The position numbers and the translations under genes were made by a program. From Mesorhizobium sp. WSM4313 (GTDB lineage: Bacteria > Pseudomonadota > Alphaproteobacteria > Rhizobiales > Rhizobiaceae), in NCBI RefSeq assembly GCF_002294725.1, contig NZ_NSFT01000001.1, positions 62,001 to 126,000 of the forward strand: DNA of 64,000 nucleotides, given 5' to 3'. The stretch's first letter is position 1. Each line of letters begins with the position of its first letter. The notes under the pieces are model-generated. The model made no database searches and was not told the DNA's origin. It was given only the letters and a program-made list of their open reading frames with translations. Positions 41,659 to 52,300 of the stretch are shown one piece after another.

Positions 41659-43740
41659 ATGGCAAAGCTAAAGGTCGACGGGAAAGAGATCACGGTACCC
41701 GACCATTACACGCTGCTGCAGGCGGCCGAGGACGCCGGCGCGGAAGTGCCGCGCTTCTGCTTCCACGAGCGGCTGTCGATCGCCGGCAATTGCCGCATGT
41801 GCCTTATCGAGGTGAAGGGCGGTCCGCCCAAGCCGCAGGCCTCCTGTGCCATGGGCGTGCGCGACCTGCGTCCCGGCCCGAACGGCGAGCCGCCGGAAAT
41901 CTTCACCAACACGCCGATGGTCAAGAAGGCCCGCGAAGGCGTGATGGAATTCCTGTTGATCAATCATCCGCTCGATTGCCCGATCTGCGACCAGGGCGGC
42001 GAATGCGACCTGCAGGACCAGGCGATGGCCTTCGGCGTCGATTCCTCGCGCTATCATGAGAACAAGCGCGCGGTCGAGGACAAGTATATAGGCCCGCTGG
42101 TCAAGACGGTGATGAACCGCTGCATCCATTGCACGCGCTGCGTCCGCTTCACCACCGAGGTCGCTGGCATTTCCGAGCTCGGCCTGATCGGCCGCGGCGA
42201 GGATGCCGAGATCACCACCTACCTCGAACAGGCGATGACGTCGGAGCTGCAGGGCAACGTCATCGATCTGTGCCCGGTCGGCGCACTGACCTCGAAGCCG
42301 TTCGCCTTCCAGGCGCGGCCGTGGGAACTGACCAAGACGGAATCGATCGACGTCATGGACGCAGTCGGCTCGGCGATCCGCGTCGACAGCCGCGGTCGCG
42401 AGGTGATGCGCATCCTGCCGCGCGTCAACGAGGCGGTGAACGAGGAGTGGATCTCCGACAAGACCCGCTTCATCTGGGACGGCCTGCGCACGCAGCGCCT
42501 AGACCGCCCTTACGTGCGCAAGAATGGCAGGCTCGTTTCGGCAAGCTGGGGGGAAGCCTTCGCCGCGATCAAGGACGAGGTTGCAAAGACCGCGCCCGAG
42601 CGGATCGGCGCCATCGCCGGCGATCTCGCCGCGGTCGAGGAAATCTACGCGCTGAAGCTGCTGATGGCCGCGCTCGGCTCGAAGAACATCGACTGCCGCC
42701 AGGATGGCGCAGCGCTCGATCCGTCGCTCGGCCGCGCCAGCTATATCTTCAACCCGACCATCGAAGGCATCGAGCAGGCCGATACGGTGCTGATCATCGG
42801 CGCCAATCCGCGCTTCGAGGCCTCGGTGCTCAACGCTCGCATCCGCAAGCGCTGGCGCGTCGGCAATCTGCCGGTCGGCGTCATCGGCGAGATCGGCGAC
42901 ACACGCTACGACTATGAGCTGATCGGCGCCGGCCCGGAATCGCTCAAGGACCTTGCCGACGGCAACGGCAGGTTCTTCGAGGTGCTGAGCAAGGCCACGC
43001 ATCCGCTGATCATCGTGGGCCAGGGCGCGCTGGCGCGCACCGACGGCGCAGCGGTGCTCGGCCAGGCAGCCAGGCTCGCGGCCGCCGTCAACGCGGTCAC
43101 GGCCGAGTGGAACGGCTTTGCGGTGCTGCACAACGCAGCGGCAAGAGTCGGCGGCCTCGATGTCGGCTTCGTGCCGGGCGAGGGCGGCAAGAACGTCGCC
43201 GGCATACTGGGCGAGACCGATGTGCTCTTCCTGCTCGGCGCCGACGAGATCGACATGGCCAAGACCGGCGGCGCATTCGTCGTCTATATCGGCACGCATG
43301 GCGATGCCGGCGCGCACCGCGCCAATGTCATCCTGCCGGCCGCGGCCTACACCGAGAAGTCGGGCACCTATGTCAACACGGAAGGCCGCGTGCAGCAGAC
43401 CAACCGCGCCGGCTTCGCCCCTGGCGAGGCGCGCGAGGACTGGGCGATCCTGCGGGCGCTCTCCGACGTGCTCGGCAAGAAGCTGCCCTTCGATTCGCTA
43501 GCGCAGCTGCGTGCCAAGCTCTATGGCGAATTCCCGCATCTCGCTCGCATCGATCAGGTGCAGGCGGGCAGCGGCGACGACATCGCCAAGGTGGCGAAGC
43601 TTGGCGGCCGGCTTAACAAGGGAACCTTCACCTCGCCGGTGAAGGACTTTTATCTGACCAACCCGATCGCGCGGGCGTCGGCCGTGATGGCCGAATGCTC
43701 GGCGCTGGCCAAGAGCGGCTTCAAGCAGGCGGCGGAATAA
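41659..43740 (+). CDS. nuoG: NADH-quinone oxidoreductase subunit G
   Basis: A 693-residue peripheral subunit (75 kDa type). N-terminal [2Fe-2S] ferredoxin domain: [21 protein letters not shown] and a further Cys in QASCAMGV; N5 ligands: [18 protein letters not shown]4 ligands: [10 protein letters not shown] and CPVGAL. The rest is the molybdopterin-oxidoreductase-like domain without a cofactor site. The start at 41659 (MAKLKVDG) is preferred to an upstream one at 41629. Confidence 0.97.
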   Translation: MAKLKVDGKEITVPDHYTLLQAAEDAGAEVPRFCFHERLSIAGNCRMCLIEVKGGPPKPQASCAMGVRDLRPGPNGEPPEIFTNTPMVKKAREGVMEFLLINHPLDCPICDQGGECDLQDQAMAFGVDSSRYHENKRAVEDKYIGPLVKTVMNRCIHCTRCVRFTTEVAGISELGLIGRGEDAEITTYLEQAMTSELQGNVIDLCPVGALTSKPFAFQARPWELTKTESIDVMDAVGSAIRVDSRGREVMRILPRVNEAVNEEWISDKTRFIWDGLRTQRLDRPYVRKNGRLVSASWGEAFAAIKDEVAKTAPERIGAIAGDLAAVEEIYALKLLMAALGSKNIDCRQDGAALDPSLGRASYIFNPTIEGIEQADTVLIIGANPRFEASVLNARIRKRWRVGNLPVGVIGEIGDTRYDYELIGAGPESLKDLADGNGRFFEVLSKATHPLIIVGQGALARTDGAAVLGQAARLAAAVNAVTAEWNGFAVLHNAAARVGGLDVGFVPGEGGKNVAGILGETDVLFLLGADEIDMAKTGGAFVVYIGTHGDAGAHRANVILPAAAYTEKSGTYVNTEGRVQQTNRAGFAPGEAREDWAILRALSDVLGKKLPFDSLAQLRAKLYGEFPHLARIDQVQAGSGDDIAKVAKLGGRLNKGTFTSPVKDFYLTNPIARASAVMAECSALAKSGFKQAAE

Positions 43741-43742
43741 GC

Positions 43743-44786
43743 ATGGACACCTTCTTTTCCTTCTATGTGCTGCCGACGCTGCTGATCCTGTTGAAGTCGG
43801 TCGTGCTGATCGTCGTGCTTCTGATCGGCGTCGCCTATCTGCTTTATGCCGACCGCAAGATCTGGGCGGCGGTGCAATTGCGGCGCGGGCCGAACGTCGT
43901 CGGTCCGTGGGGAACGCTGCAGGCCTTTGCCGACCTTCTGAAATTCGTCTTCAAAGAGCCGGTGATCCCGTCGGGCGCCAACAAGGGCGTGTTCCTTCTG
44001 GCGCCGCTGGTCTCGGCGGTGCTGGCGATTTCGGCCTGGGCGGTCATTCCGGTCAATGAGGGCTGGGCGATCGCCAACATCAATGTCGGCATCCTTTATG
44101 TTTTCGCCATCTCCTCGCTCGAGGTCTATGGCGTGATCATGGGCGGCTGGGCATCAAACTCGAAGTACCCGTTCCTCGGCGCGCTGCGCTCGGCCGCGCA
44201 GATGGTGTCCTACGAAGTCTCGATCGGCTTCGTCATCGTCACCGTGCTGCTCACCGTCGGCTCGCTCAACCTCTCCGACATCGTCATGTCGCAGCAGGAC
44301 GGTCTCGGCACGCGGCTCGGCCTGCCCAACACCTTCCTCGACTGGCACTGGCTGTCGCTGTTGCCGATGTTCGTGGTGTTCTTCATTTCCGCGCTTGCCG
44401 AGACGAACCGCCCGCCCTTCGACCTGGTGGAAGCGGAATCGGAACTCGTCGCCGGCCACATGGTCGAATATTCGTCGACGCCGTTCCTGCTGTTCTTCCT
44501 CGGCGAGTATGTCGCCGTCGTGCTGATGTGCGCGCTGGCGACCATCCTGTTCCTCGGCGGCTGGCTGCCGCCGTTCAACTTCGCGCCCTTCACCTGGATA
44601 CCTGGGGTGATCTGGTTCGTGCTGAAGATCTGCCTGATGTTCTTCATGTTCTCGATGGTGAAGGCTTTTGTGCCGCGCTACCGCTACGACCAGCTGATGC
44701 GGCTGGGCTGGAAGGTGTTCCTGCCGATTTCGCTGTTCATGGTCGTGGCCACCGCGGCCTTCCTCAAGATCACGGGGTTTGCGTGA
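43743..44786 (+). CDS. nuoH: NADH-quinone oxidoreductase subunit H
   Basis: A 347-residue membrane subunit (ND1 type) with eight or so transmembrane helices forming the quinone channel. Signatures: [19 protein letters not shown] and [20 protein letters not shown] followed by HMVEYSS. Starts two bases after nuoG; the TGA overlaps the nuoI ATG. Confidence 0.97.
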   Translation: MDTFFSFYVLPTLLILLKSVVLIVVLLIGVAYLLYADRKIWAAVQLRRGPNVVGPWGTLQAFADLLKFVFKEPVIPSGANKGVFLLAPLVSAVLAISAWAVIPVNEGWAIANINVGILYVFAISSLEVYGVIMGGWASNSKYPFLGALRSAAQMVSYEVSIGFVIVTVLLTVGSLNLSDIVMSQQDGLGTRLGLPNTFLDWHWLSLLPMFVVFFISALAETNRPPFDLVEAESELVAGHMVEYSSTPFLLFFLGEYVAVVLMCALATILFLGGWLPPFNFAPFTWIPGVIWFVLKICLMFFMFSMVKAFVPRYRYDQLMRLGWKVFLPISLFMVVATAAFLKITGFA

Positions 44787-45277
44787 TGTCCGCTCTGGCC
44801 CAGGCCGCAAAATCGCTGCTGCTGAAGGATTTCGTCAGCGCCTTCTTCCTGTCGATGCGCCAATTCTTCGCGCCGAAGGAAACGATCAACTATCCGCATG
44901 AGAAGGGGCCGATCAGCCCACGCTTCCGCGGCGAGCATGCGCTGCGCCGCTATCCGAACGGCGAGGAACGCTGCATCGCCTGCAAGCTTTGCGAGGCGAT
45001 CTGTCCGGCGCAGGCCATCACCATCGAGGCCGGCCCGCGCCGCAATGACGGCACGCGCCGCACCGTGCGCTACGACATCGACATGGTGAAGTGCATCTAT
45101 TGCGGCTTCTGCCAGGAAGCCTGCCCGGTCGACGCCATCGTCGAAGGGCCCAATTTCGAATTCGCGACCGAGACGCGCGAGGAGCTCTACTACAACAAGG
45201 AAAAGCTGCTCGCGAACGGCGATCGCTGGGAGCGGGAGCTGGCGCGCAACATCGCGCTGGATGCGCCGTATAGGTGA
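44786..45277 (+). CDS. nuoI: NADH-quinone oxidoreductase subunit I
   Basis: A 163-residue ferredoxin-like subunit with clusters N6a and N6b: [16 protein letters not shown] and [16 protein letters not shown]. The N-terminal helix ([18 protein letters not shown]) lies along the membrane. Its ATG overlaps the last base of the nuoH TGA. A palindromic repeat lies between it and nuoJ. Confidence 0.98.
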   Translation: MSALAQAAKSLLLKDFVSAFFLSMRQFFAPKETINYPHEKGPISPRFRGEHALRRYPNGEERCIACKLCEAICPAQAITIEAGPRRNDGTRRTVRYDIDMVKCIYCGFCQEACPVDAIVEGPNFEFATETREELYYNKEKLLANGDRWERELARNIALDAPYR

Positions 45278-45285
45278 TTAGCGTG

Positions 45286-45408
45286 CTTCTCCCCGTTTAC
45301 GGGGAGAAGACGCCGGCAGGCAGATGAGGGGCCGCGCCAGCTTCTGGAAACTTGGCGTACCCCTCATCCGGCCCTTCGGGCCACCTTCTCCCTGTAAACG
45401 GGGAGAAA
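45286..45408. repeat. Palindromic repeat between nuoI and nuoJ
   Basis: The left part, 45287-45331 (TTCTCCCCGTTTACGGGGAG and onward to GATGAGGGG), is an imperfect inverted copy of 45360-45407 (CCCCTCATCCGG ... TAAACGGGGAGAA). The left arm also contains its own small palindrome CTTCTCCCCGTTTACGGGGAGAAG, here split in two for brevity: CTTCTCCCCG-TTTA-CGGGGAGAAG. This element type is frequent in Mesorhizobium intergenic regions by recollection. It sits inside an operon, so it may tune expression between nuoI and nuoJ rather than stop transcription. Confidence 0.8.
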
Positions 45409-45506
45409 GAACAAGAAAGTGGACGGCGCAACGTCGTCCGTCTAAGGAACACGCGGTTTCGAACCGGAGGCGGGTCGGAGTCGGAATTTGGAACCCGGGG
45501 GAACCC

Positions 45507-46127
45507 ATGCTGAGTGGACTAGAGGCGGCCTTTTTCTACCTCTTCGCCTTTATCGCCGTGGCGTCGGCCTTCATGGTCATTTCGTCGCGCAACCCCGTGC
45601 ATTCGGTGCTCTTCCTGATCCTCACCTTCTTCAACGCCGCGGGTCTGTTCATGCTGACCGGCGCCGAGTTCCTGGCGATGATCCTGCTGGTCGTCTATGT
45701 CGGCGCGGTTATGGTGCTGTTCCTGTTCGTCGTCATGATGCTCGACGTCGACTTCGCCGAGATGAAAGAGGGCGCGCTGCAATACGCGCCGATCGGCGCG
45801 CTGGTCGGGCTGATCCTGGCGGCGGAGCTGATCGTCGTGCTCGGCGGCTACACATTTGCGCCGCAGCTCGCCTCGACGGTCGCCAAGGCGACGCCGGATC
45901 TCGCCACGCGCTCCAACACGGCGGCGCTCGGCGACATCCTCTACACGGACTACCTCTATTATTTCCAGATTTCCGGCCTTGTGCTGCTGGTCGCCATGAT
46001 CGGCGCCATCGTCTTGACGCTGCGCCATAAGGAAGGCGTCAAGCGGCAGTCGATCGCCGCGCAGGTCGCCCGCACGCCGGCGACGGGCATAGAAATCCGC
46101 AAGGTCAAATCGGGCGAGGGCATCTGA
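45507..46127 (+). CDS. nuoJ: NADH-quinone oxidoreductase subunit J
   Basis: A 206-residue membrane subunit (ND6 type) with five predicted transmembrane helices; the conserved third helix contains [20 protein letters not shown] with its pi-bulge region. The start at 45507 lies 229 bases after nuoI because of the repeat between them; an upstream in-frame stretch is repeat-derived and was left out. Confidence 0.96.
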   Translation: MLSGLEAAFFYLFAFIAVASAFMVISSRNPVHSVLFLILTFFNAAGLFMLTGAEFLAMILLVVYVGAVMVLFLFVVMMLDVDFAEMKEGALQYAPIGALVGLILAAELIVVLGGYTFAPQLASTVAKATPDLATRSNTAALGDILYTDYLYYFQISGLVLLVAMIGAIVLTLRHKEGVKRQSIAAQVARTPATGIEIRKVKSGEGI

Positions 46128-46128
46128 G

Positions 46129-46437
46129 ATGGTCGTCGGCATTGCACACTACCTGACGGTATCGGCGATCCTGTTCACGCTCGGCGTGTTCGGCATCTTC
46201 CTGAACCGCCGCAACATCATCGTCATCCTGATGTCGATCGAGCTCATCCTGCTTGCGGTCAACATCAACTTCGTCGCTTTCTCGGCGGCGCTGCATGACC
46301 TTGTCGGACAGGTCTTTGCCCTGTTCGTGCTGACGGTCGCAGCCGCTGAAGCCGCGATCGGACTTGCCATTCTTGTCGTCTTCTTCCGCAACCGCGGCTC
46401 GATCGCGGTCGAAGACGTGAGCGCGATGAAGGGTTGA
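46129..46437 (+). CDS. nuoK: NADH-quinone oxidoreductase subunit K
   Basis: A 102-residue membrane subunit (ND4L type) with three transmembrane helices and the conserved Glu residues in [14 protein letters not shown] and [11 protein letters not shown] needed for proton pumping. One base after nuoJ. Confidence 0.97.
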   Translation: MVVGIAHYLTVSAILFTLGVFGIFLNRRNIIVILMSIELILLAVNINFVAFSAALHDLVGQVFALFVLTVAAAEAAIGLAILVVFFRNRGSIAVEDVSAMKG

Positions 46438-46448
46438 CGGGAACCATC

Positions 46449-48422
46449 ATGTATCAGGCTATCGTCTTCCTTCCGCTGCTCGGCTTCCTGATTGTCGGCC
46501 TGTTCGGCAATTCGCTCGGCGCCAAGGCTTCCGAATACATCACCTCCGGCTTCCTGGTGATCGCGGCGGTGCTGTCGTGGGTTGCCTTCTTCACCGTCGG
46601 CTTCGGCCATGGCGAAGTGTTCACCGTGCCGGTGCTGCGCTGGATCCAGTCGGGCGGCATCGACGCCTCCTGGGCGCTCAGGATCGACACGCTGACGGTG
46701 GTTATGCTGGTCGTCGTCAACACCGTGTCGGCGCTGGTCCATATCTACTCGATCGGCTACATGCACTACGATCCGAACCGGCCGCGTTTCTTCGCCTATC
46801 TGTCGCTGTTCACCTTCGCGATGCTGATGCTGGTGACGGCCGACAACCTCATCCAGATGTTCTTCGGCTGGGAGGGCGTCGGTCTCGCCTCGTATCTGCT
46901 GATCGGCTTCTGGTACAAGAAGCCGTCGGCCAATGCCGCCGCCATCAAGGCTTTCGTCGTCAACCGCGTCGGCGACTTCGGCTTCGCGCTCGGCATCTTC
47001 GGCGTGTTCGTGCTGTTCGGCTCGGTCAATCTGAGTACCGTGTTCGCCAATGCCGCATCCTTCCTGCCGGCCGAAGGCGCGCCGGCGGGTGCTGCCATGC
47101 TCACTTTCCTCGGCCAAGCGCTCGACAAACAGACGGCGCTGACGGTGGTCTGCCTGCTGCTCTTCATGGGCGCCATGGGCAAGTCGGCGCAGGTGCCGCT
47201 GCACACTTGGCTGCCGGACGCGATGGAAGGCCCGACGCCGGTCTCCGCGCTCATCCACGCGGCGACCATGGTGACCGCCGGCGTGTTCATGCTGGCGAGG
47301 CTTTCGCCGCTGTTCGAGCTGTCGCATTCGGCGCTGACCGTCGTCACTTTCATCGGCGCATTCACCGCCTTCTTCGCGGCGACCGTCGGCCTCGTCCAGA
47401 ACGACATCAAGCGCGTCATCGCCTATTCGACCTGCTCGCAGCTCGGCTACATGTTCGTGGCGCTAGGCGTCGGCGCTTATGGCGCGGCGATCTTCCACCT
47501 TTTCACGCACGCCTTCTTCAAGGCGCTGCTGTTCCTCGGCTCCGGCTCGGTCATCCATGCCGTATCCGACGAGCAGGACATGCGCAAGATGGGCGGCCTG
47601 CGCAGGCTCATCCCGGCGACCTACTGGATGATGATCGTCGGCACGCTGGCGCTGACCGGCGTCGGCATTCCGGCAACGGTGATCGGCACCGCCGGCTTCT
47701 TCTCCAAGGACGCCATCATCGCGACCTCCTTCGCCAGCCACAATGCGGTCGCCGGCTTCGCCTTTATCCTGCTGGTGGTCGCCGCCTGCTTCACCAGCTT
47801 CTATTCCTGGCGGCTGATCTTCATGACCTTCCACGGCGAGCCGCGCGCCAGCCACGAGGTCATGCACCATGTCCACGAATCGCCGCCGGTGATGCTGGTG
47901 CCGCTCTATGTGCTGGCCGCCGGCGCGCTGTTTGCCGGTATCATCTTCCACGGCGCCTTCATCGGCGAGGGTTACGCCGAATTCTGGAAGGCTTCGCTGT
48001 TCACGCTGCCGGAAAACCACATCCTGCATGAGATCCACGAATTGCCGCTCTGGGTAGAGCTCGCCCCGTTCGTCGCCATGCTGATCGGCCTCGCGGTGGC
48101 CTGGAAATTCTATATCCGCTCGCCGGAACTTCCCCGAAGCGTCGCCGCCAATCATCGCCTGCTTTATGCGTTCCTGCTCAACAAGTGGTATTTCGACGAG
48201 CTCTACGACTTCCTGTTCGTGCGGCCGGCGAAGCGCCTCGGCAGGTTCCTGTGGAAGACCGGAGACGGCGCCGTCATCGACGGCCTCGGCCCCGACGGCA
48301 TCTCGGCGCGCGTCGTCGACGTCACCAACAGGGTCGTCAAGCTGCAGACCGGCTATCTCTATCACTATGCCTTCGCCATGCTGATCGGCGTGGCCGCTCT
48401 CGTCACCTGGATGATGCTCTGA
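46449..48422 (+). CDS. nuoL: NADH-quinone oxidoreductase subunit L
   Basis: A 657-residue antiporter-like membrane subunit (ND5 type), the distal proton-pumping module with the long lateral helix at its C-terminus. Motifs: [19 protein letters not shown] and [20 protein letters not shown] followed by [11 protein letters not shown]. The start at 46449 (MYQAIVFLP) is 11 bases after nuoK; an in-frame ATG overlapping nuoK at 46434 is less likely. Its TGA overlaps the nuoM ATG. Confidence 0.97.
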   Translation: MYQAIVFLPLLGFLIVGLFGNSLGAKASEYITSGFLVIAAVLSWVAFFTVGFGHGEVFTVPVLRWIQSGGIDASWALRIDTLTVVMLVVVNTVSALVHIYSIGYMHYDPNRPRFFAYLSLFTFAMLMLVTADNLIQMFFGWEGVGLASYLLIGFWYKKPSANAAAIKAFVVNRVGDFGFALGIFGVFVLFGSVNLSTVFANAASFLPAEGAPAGAAMLTFLGQALDKQTALTVVCLLLFMGAMGKSAQVPLHTWLPDAMEGPTPVSALIHAATMVTAGVFMLARLSPLFELSHSALTVVTFIGAFTAFFAATVGLVQNDIKRVIAYSTCSQLGYMFVALGVGAYGAAIFHLFTHAFFKALLFLGSGSVIHAVSDEQDMRKMGGLRRLIPATYWMMIVGTLALTGVGIPATVIGTAGFFSKDAIIATSFASHNAVAGFAFILLVVAACFTSFYSWRLIFMTFHGEPRASHEVMHHVHESPPVMLVPLYVLAAGALFAGIIFHGAFIGEGYAEFWKASLFTLPENHILHEIHELPLWVELAPFVAMLIGLAVAWKFYIRSPELPRSVAANHRLLYAFLLNKWYFDELYDFLFVRPAKRLGRFLWKTGDGAVIDGLGPDGISARVVDVTNRVVKLQTGYLYHYAFAMLIGVAALVTWMML

Positions 48423-49927
48423 TGACCGACTGGCCAATCCTCTCGCTGGTCACCTTCCTGCCGCTGGTTGGTGTTCTGCTCATCCTATTCATCAGCGACG
48501 ACAGCGAAAACGCGCGCCGCAACATCCGCGCCATCGCCTTCATCACGACGGCGTTCACCTTCGTGATCTCGCTGTTCATCTGGACGGGCTTCGACAATTC
48601 GCAGGCCGGCTTCCAGTTCGTCGAGAAGCACGCCTGGCTGGATTCGGGCATTTCCTACCACATGGGCGTCGACGGCATCTCGATGCTGTTCGTCATCCTG
48701 ACCACCTTCCTGATGCCGCTTTGCATACTGGCCTCCTGGGATGCGATCGAGAAGCGGGTCAAGGCCTATATGATCGCCTTCCTGATCCTCGAGACGCTGA
48801 TGATCGGCGTGTTCTGCGCGCTCGACATCGTGCTGTTCTACGTCTTCTTCGAGGCTGGCCTGATTCCGATGTTCATCATCATCGGCGTCTGGGGCGGCAA
48901 GCGGCGCGTCTATGCCTCGTTCAAGTTCTTCCTCTACACGCTCGCCGGCTCGGTGCTGATGCTGCTCGCCATCATGGCGATGTTCTTCCAGTCGGGCACC
49001 ACCGACATTCCGACGCTTCTGACGCATAATTTCCCGGCCAACATGCAGACTTGGCTGTGGCTCGCCTTCTTCGCCTCCTTCGCGGTGAAGATGCCGATGT
49101 GGCCGGTGCATACCTGGCTGCCGGACGCGCATGTCGAGGCGCCGACCGCGGGCTCCGTCATCCTGGCGGGCATCCTCCTGAAGATGGGCGGGTATGGCTT
49201 CCTGCGCTTCTCGCTGCCGATGTTCCCGGAAGCGTCCGCGATGTTCGCGCCGCTGGTGTTCACGCTCTCTGTCGTGGCCATCATCTACACCTCGCTGGTG
49301 GCGCTGATGCAGGAGGACATGAAGAAGCTGATCGCCTATTCGTCGGTCGCCCATATGGGCTTCGTCACCATGGGCATCTTCGCTATGAACCAGGAAGGCG
49401 TGCAGGGCGCGATCTTCCAGATGCTCAGCCACGGCCTCGTCTCGGGCGCGCTGTTCCTGTGCGTCGGCGTCATCTACGACCGTATGCATACGCGCGAGAT
49501 CGACGCCTATGGCGGCCTGGTCAACAACATGCCGAAATACGCCACCGTGTTCATGATCTTCACCATGGCCAATGTCGGCCTTCCCGGCACCAGCGGCTTC
49601 ATCGGCGAGTTCCTGACCATGCTCGGCGTGTTCAAGGTCAACACCTGGGTGGCGTTCTTCGCCGCCACCGGCGTCATCCTGTCGGCGGCCTACGCACTGT
49701 GGCTCTATCGCCGGGTGATCTTCGGCGCGCTGAGCAAGGACAGCCTGAAAAACCTGCTCGACCTTTCGCCGCGCGAGAAGGCGATCGTCTACCCGCTGGT
49801 GGTGCTGGTCATCTTCTTCGGCGTCTACCCGGCGCCGGTGTTCGACGCGACGGCCCAGTCGGTCAAGACGCTCGTCACCAACGTCACCGCATCCATCAAT
49901 TCCGCGCAGACCGCGGCGGCGAACTGA
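48422..49927 (+). CDS. nuoM: NADH-quinone oxidoreductase subunit M
   Basis: A 501-residue antiporter-like membrane subunit (ND4 type). Motifs: [58 protein letters not shown] and [15 protein letters not shown], with the conserved Glu (FFEAGLIPM) and Lys residues used in proton transfer. It starts on the last base of the nuoL stop codon. Confidence 0.97.
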   Translation: MTDWPILSLVTFLPLVGVLLILFISDDSENARRNIRAIAFITTAFTFVISLFIWTGFDNSQAGFQFVEKHAWLDSGISYHMGVDGISMLFVILTTFLMPLCILASWDAIEKRVKAYMIAFLILETLMIGVFCALDIVLFYVFFEAGLIPMFIIIGVWGGKRRVYASFKFFLYTLAGSVLMLLAIMAMFFQSGTTDIPTLLTHNFPANMQTWLWLAFFASFAVKMPMWPVHTWLPDAHVEAPTAGSVILAGILLKMGGYGFLRFSLPMFPEASAMFAPLVFTLSVVAIIYTSLVALMQEDMKKLIAYSSVAHMGFVTMGIFAMNQEGVQGAIFQMLSHGLVSGALFLCVGVIYDRMHTREIDAYGGLVNNMPKYATVFMIFTMANVGLPGTSGFIGEFLTMLGVFKVNTWVAFFAATGVILSAAYALWLYRRVIFGALSKDSLKNLLDLSPREKAIVYPLVVLVIFFGVYPAPVFDATAQSVKTLVTNVTASINSAQTAAAN

Positions 49928-49941
49928 CTGGGGAATAGACC

Positions 49942-51378
49942 ATGACGCCGGACCTTCTCTCCAGCTTTTCGCTCTCGACGCCGGAACTGATCCTCGCCGT
50001 GGGCGCGCTGGCGCTCCTGATGATCGGGGCCTATTCGCGCTCCAACAACACCATGACCGTGACCGGCCTGGCCGTCCTCGTGCTGGTGGTGGCCGGACTG
50101 TGGCTTGGCTTCTCCGGCACGCAAGGCGCTGCTTATGGCGGCGCCTTCGTGCAGGATGCCTTCAGCGCCTTCATGAAGATGCTGGCGCTGATCGGATCGG
50201 CGGTGACGCTGGTCATGTCGATGCGCTTTGCGCGCCAGGAGCATTTCGACAAGTTCGAATTCCCGGTTCTGGTGTTGCTCTGCACGCTCGGCATGATGTT
50301 GATGATTTCGGCCAACGGCATGATCGGGCTCTATCTCGGGCTCGAGCTGCAGTCGCTGGCGATCTATGTGCTGGCGGCGATCAACCGCGACAATCTGCGC
50401 TCGACCGAAGCCGGCCTGAAATACTTCGTCCTCGGCGCGCTGTCGTCGGGCATGCTGCTCTACGGCATCAGCCTCGTTTACGGCTACACCGGCAATACCG
50501 GCTTCCAGGAAATCGCGACGGCTCTTGGCAGCGGCGAGCGCCAGCTCGGCCTCGTCTTCGGCCTGGTGTTCGTGTTGGCAGGCCTCGCCTTCAAGATCTC
50601 GGCCGTGCCGTTCCATATGTGGACGCCGGATGTCTATGAGGGGGCGCCGACGCCGATCACCGCGTTCCTGGCAGCCGCCCCGAAGATGGCGGCGATGGCG
50701 CTGATCGTGCGCGTCACCATGGGCGCCTTCAAGCCGATCGCCTCGGACTGGCAGCAGATCGTCGTCTTCATCTCGATCGCTTCGATGGCGCTTGGCGCCT
50801 TCGCGGCCATCGGCCAGACCAACATCAAGCGCCTGATGGCCTATTCCTCGATCGGCCATATGGGCTATGCGCTGGTCGGCCTTGCCGCCAACAGCCAGGC
50901 CGGCGTGCGCGGCGTCGCCATCTACATGCTGATCTATCTGGTGATGACGCTCGGCACCTTTGCCTTCATCCTGGCCATGCGGCGCAAGGAAGGCAATGTC
51001 GAGCAGATCAGCGATCTTTCCGGTCTCGCCTCGACCAATCCGATCATGGCCACCATCCTCACCGTCCTGATGTTCTCGCTGGCCGGCATTCCGCCGCTCG
51101 CCGGCTTCTGGGGGAAGTGGTACGTGTTCCTCGCCGCCATCAACGCGCATCTCTACGCGCTGGCGATCATCGGCGTGCTGGCCTCGGTGGTGGGCGCCTA
51201 TTATTACCTGCGCATCATCAAGATCATGTGGTTCGACGAGCCGGTCGGCGGCTTCGTGCCGATGGCCAGCGAGCTGCGCCTCGTGCTCGGCGCCAGCGGC
51301 GCCTTCGTGCTGTTCTACGTGCTGATCGGCGGGCCGATCGGCAGCTATGCCGAAGCCGCCGCCAAGACCTTCTTCTGA
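49942..51378 (+). CDS. nuoN: NADH-quinone oxidoreductase subunit N
   Basis: A 478-residue antiporter-like membrane subunit (ND2 type) with 14 predicted helices. Motifs: [60 protein letters not shown] and [15 protein letters not shown]. Last nuo gene; birA begins 4 bases after its stop. Confidence 0.97.
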   Translation: MTPDLLSSFSLSTPELILAVGALALLMIGAYSRSNNTMTVTGLAVLVLVVAGLWLGFSGTQGAAYGGAFVQDAFSAFMKMLALIGSAVTLVMSMRFARQEHFDKFEFPVLVLLCTLGMMLMISANGMIGLYLGLELQSLAIYVLAAINRDNLRSTEAGLKYFVLGALSSGMLLYGISLVYGYTGNTGFQEIATALGSGERQLGLVFGLVFVLAGLAFKISAVPFHMWTPDVYEGAPTPITAFLAAAPKMAAMALIVRVTMGAFKPIASDWQQIVVFISIASMALGAFAAIGQTNIKRLMAYSSIGHMGYALVGLAANSQAGVRGVAIYMLIYLVMTLGTFAFILAMRRKEGNVEQISDLSGLASTNPIMATILTVLMFSLAGIPPLAGFWGKWYVFLAAINAHLYALAIIGVLASVVGAYYYLRIIKIMWFDEPVGGFVPMASELRLVLGASGAFVLFYVLIGGPIGSYAEAAAKTFF

Positions 51379-51382
51379 CGGG

Positions 51383-52204
51383 ATGGCATTTCGGCTGGCT
51401 CCAACCGCGGCGTCAGAGGGGTTCCGGCTCGAGGCGCATGACAGCGTCGGCTCGACCAATGCGCTGGCGCTGGAACACGCGCGCGCTGGCGATCCCGGCA
51501 AACTCTGGGTCGTTTCGAAGAAGCAGGAGAGCGGCCGCGGCCGGCGTGGCCGTGCCTGGGCGACGCCGGAGGGCAATCTCGCGGCGACGCTGCTCCTGGT
51601 TCCCGGCGGCGAGCTTCGGCTGGCCGCGACGCTCGGCTTCGTCGCCGGGCTGGCGCTGGCCGACGCGCTCGACGCCGTCGTGCCGAAGGGCCGGATCGCC
51701 GTCGCCTTGGATGGCGCAAGCCGGGGCCGCAACCGCTTCGAATTGAAATGGCCGAATGACGTGCTGGCTTCGGGCGCCAAGCTTGCCGGCATCCTGTTGG
51801 AATCGGCGATGCTCGAGGGCGGCCGCTTTGCCGTCGCTATCGGCATCGGCGTCAATGTCGTGGCTTACCCCGAAGATTTGCCTTATCCGGCGACGTCGCT
51901 GCGGGCGCTGGGCGCCACTTGCGATGCCGAAACGCTGTTCCTGGCGCTTTCGGATGCCTGGAGCGAGAATGCCAGGCTGTGGGATGACGGGCGCGGGCTC
52001 GATGCCATCAGAAAGCGCTGGCTTGCCCGCGCGGCAGGGCTCGGCGGTGAGGTTGCTGTCAGAATTGACGGCAATGTGGTGCGCGGCGTCTTCGAAACCA
52101 TTGACGAGGACTGCCGTTTCGTGATCCGCGACGATGAGGGATCGGTTTTGACGATCGCGGCCGGCGACGTGCATTTCGGCGCGGTCGCCTCGGCCCGGGT
52201 ATAA
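51383..52204 (+). CDS. birA: Biotin--[acetyl-CoA-carboxylase] ligase
   Basis: A 273-residue enzyme that attaches biotin to carrier proteins through biotinyl-AMP. Motifs: DSVGSTNALALE (biotin site start), ESGRGRRGRAWATPEGNL and FELKWPNDVLASGAKLAGIL. The catalytic domain begins at about residue 15, so the DNA-binding domain of Escherichia coli BirA is absent and it should not act as a repressor. The start at 51383 is 4 bases after nuoN, an arrangement common in rhizobia. Confidence 0.95.
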   Translation: MAFRLAPTAASEGFRLEAHDSVGSTNALALEHARAGDPGKLWVVSKKQESGRGRRGRAWATPEGNLAATLLLVPGGELRLAATLGFVAGLALADALDAVVPKGRIAVALDGASRGRNRFELKWPNDVLASGAKLAGILLESAMLEGGRFAVAIGIGVNVVAYPEDLPYPATSLRALGATCDAETLFLALSDAWSENARLWDDGRGLDAIRKRWLARAAGLGGEVAVRIDGNVVRGVFETIDEDCRFVIRDDEGSVLTIAAGDVHFGAVASARV

Positions 52205-52300
52205 TTTTGTTTTTGTGCAATTCCGTACGGAAAGCCGTGACACGCTTTTCCCGGGTTTGCGCCAACGGCTTGGCCAAAGCGGCCAGGAAGGAAAGAATTG

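Noticed and set aside
49825..51855. Very long open frame (about 676 codons) on the minus strand across nuoM-nuoN-birA
   Set aside because: It is antisense to strongly conserved complex I genes, has His/Glu/Arg-rich composition typical of reverse-frame reading of high-GC membrane genes, and has no domain pattern.
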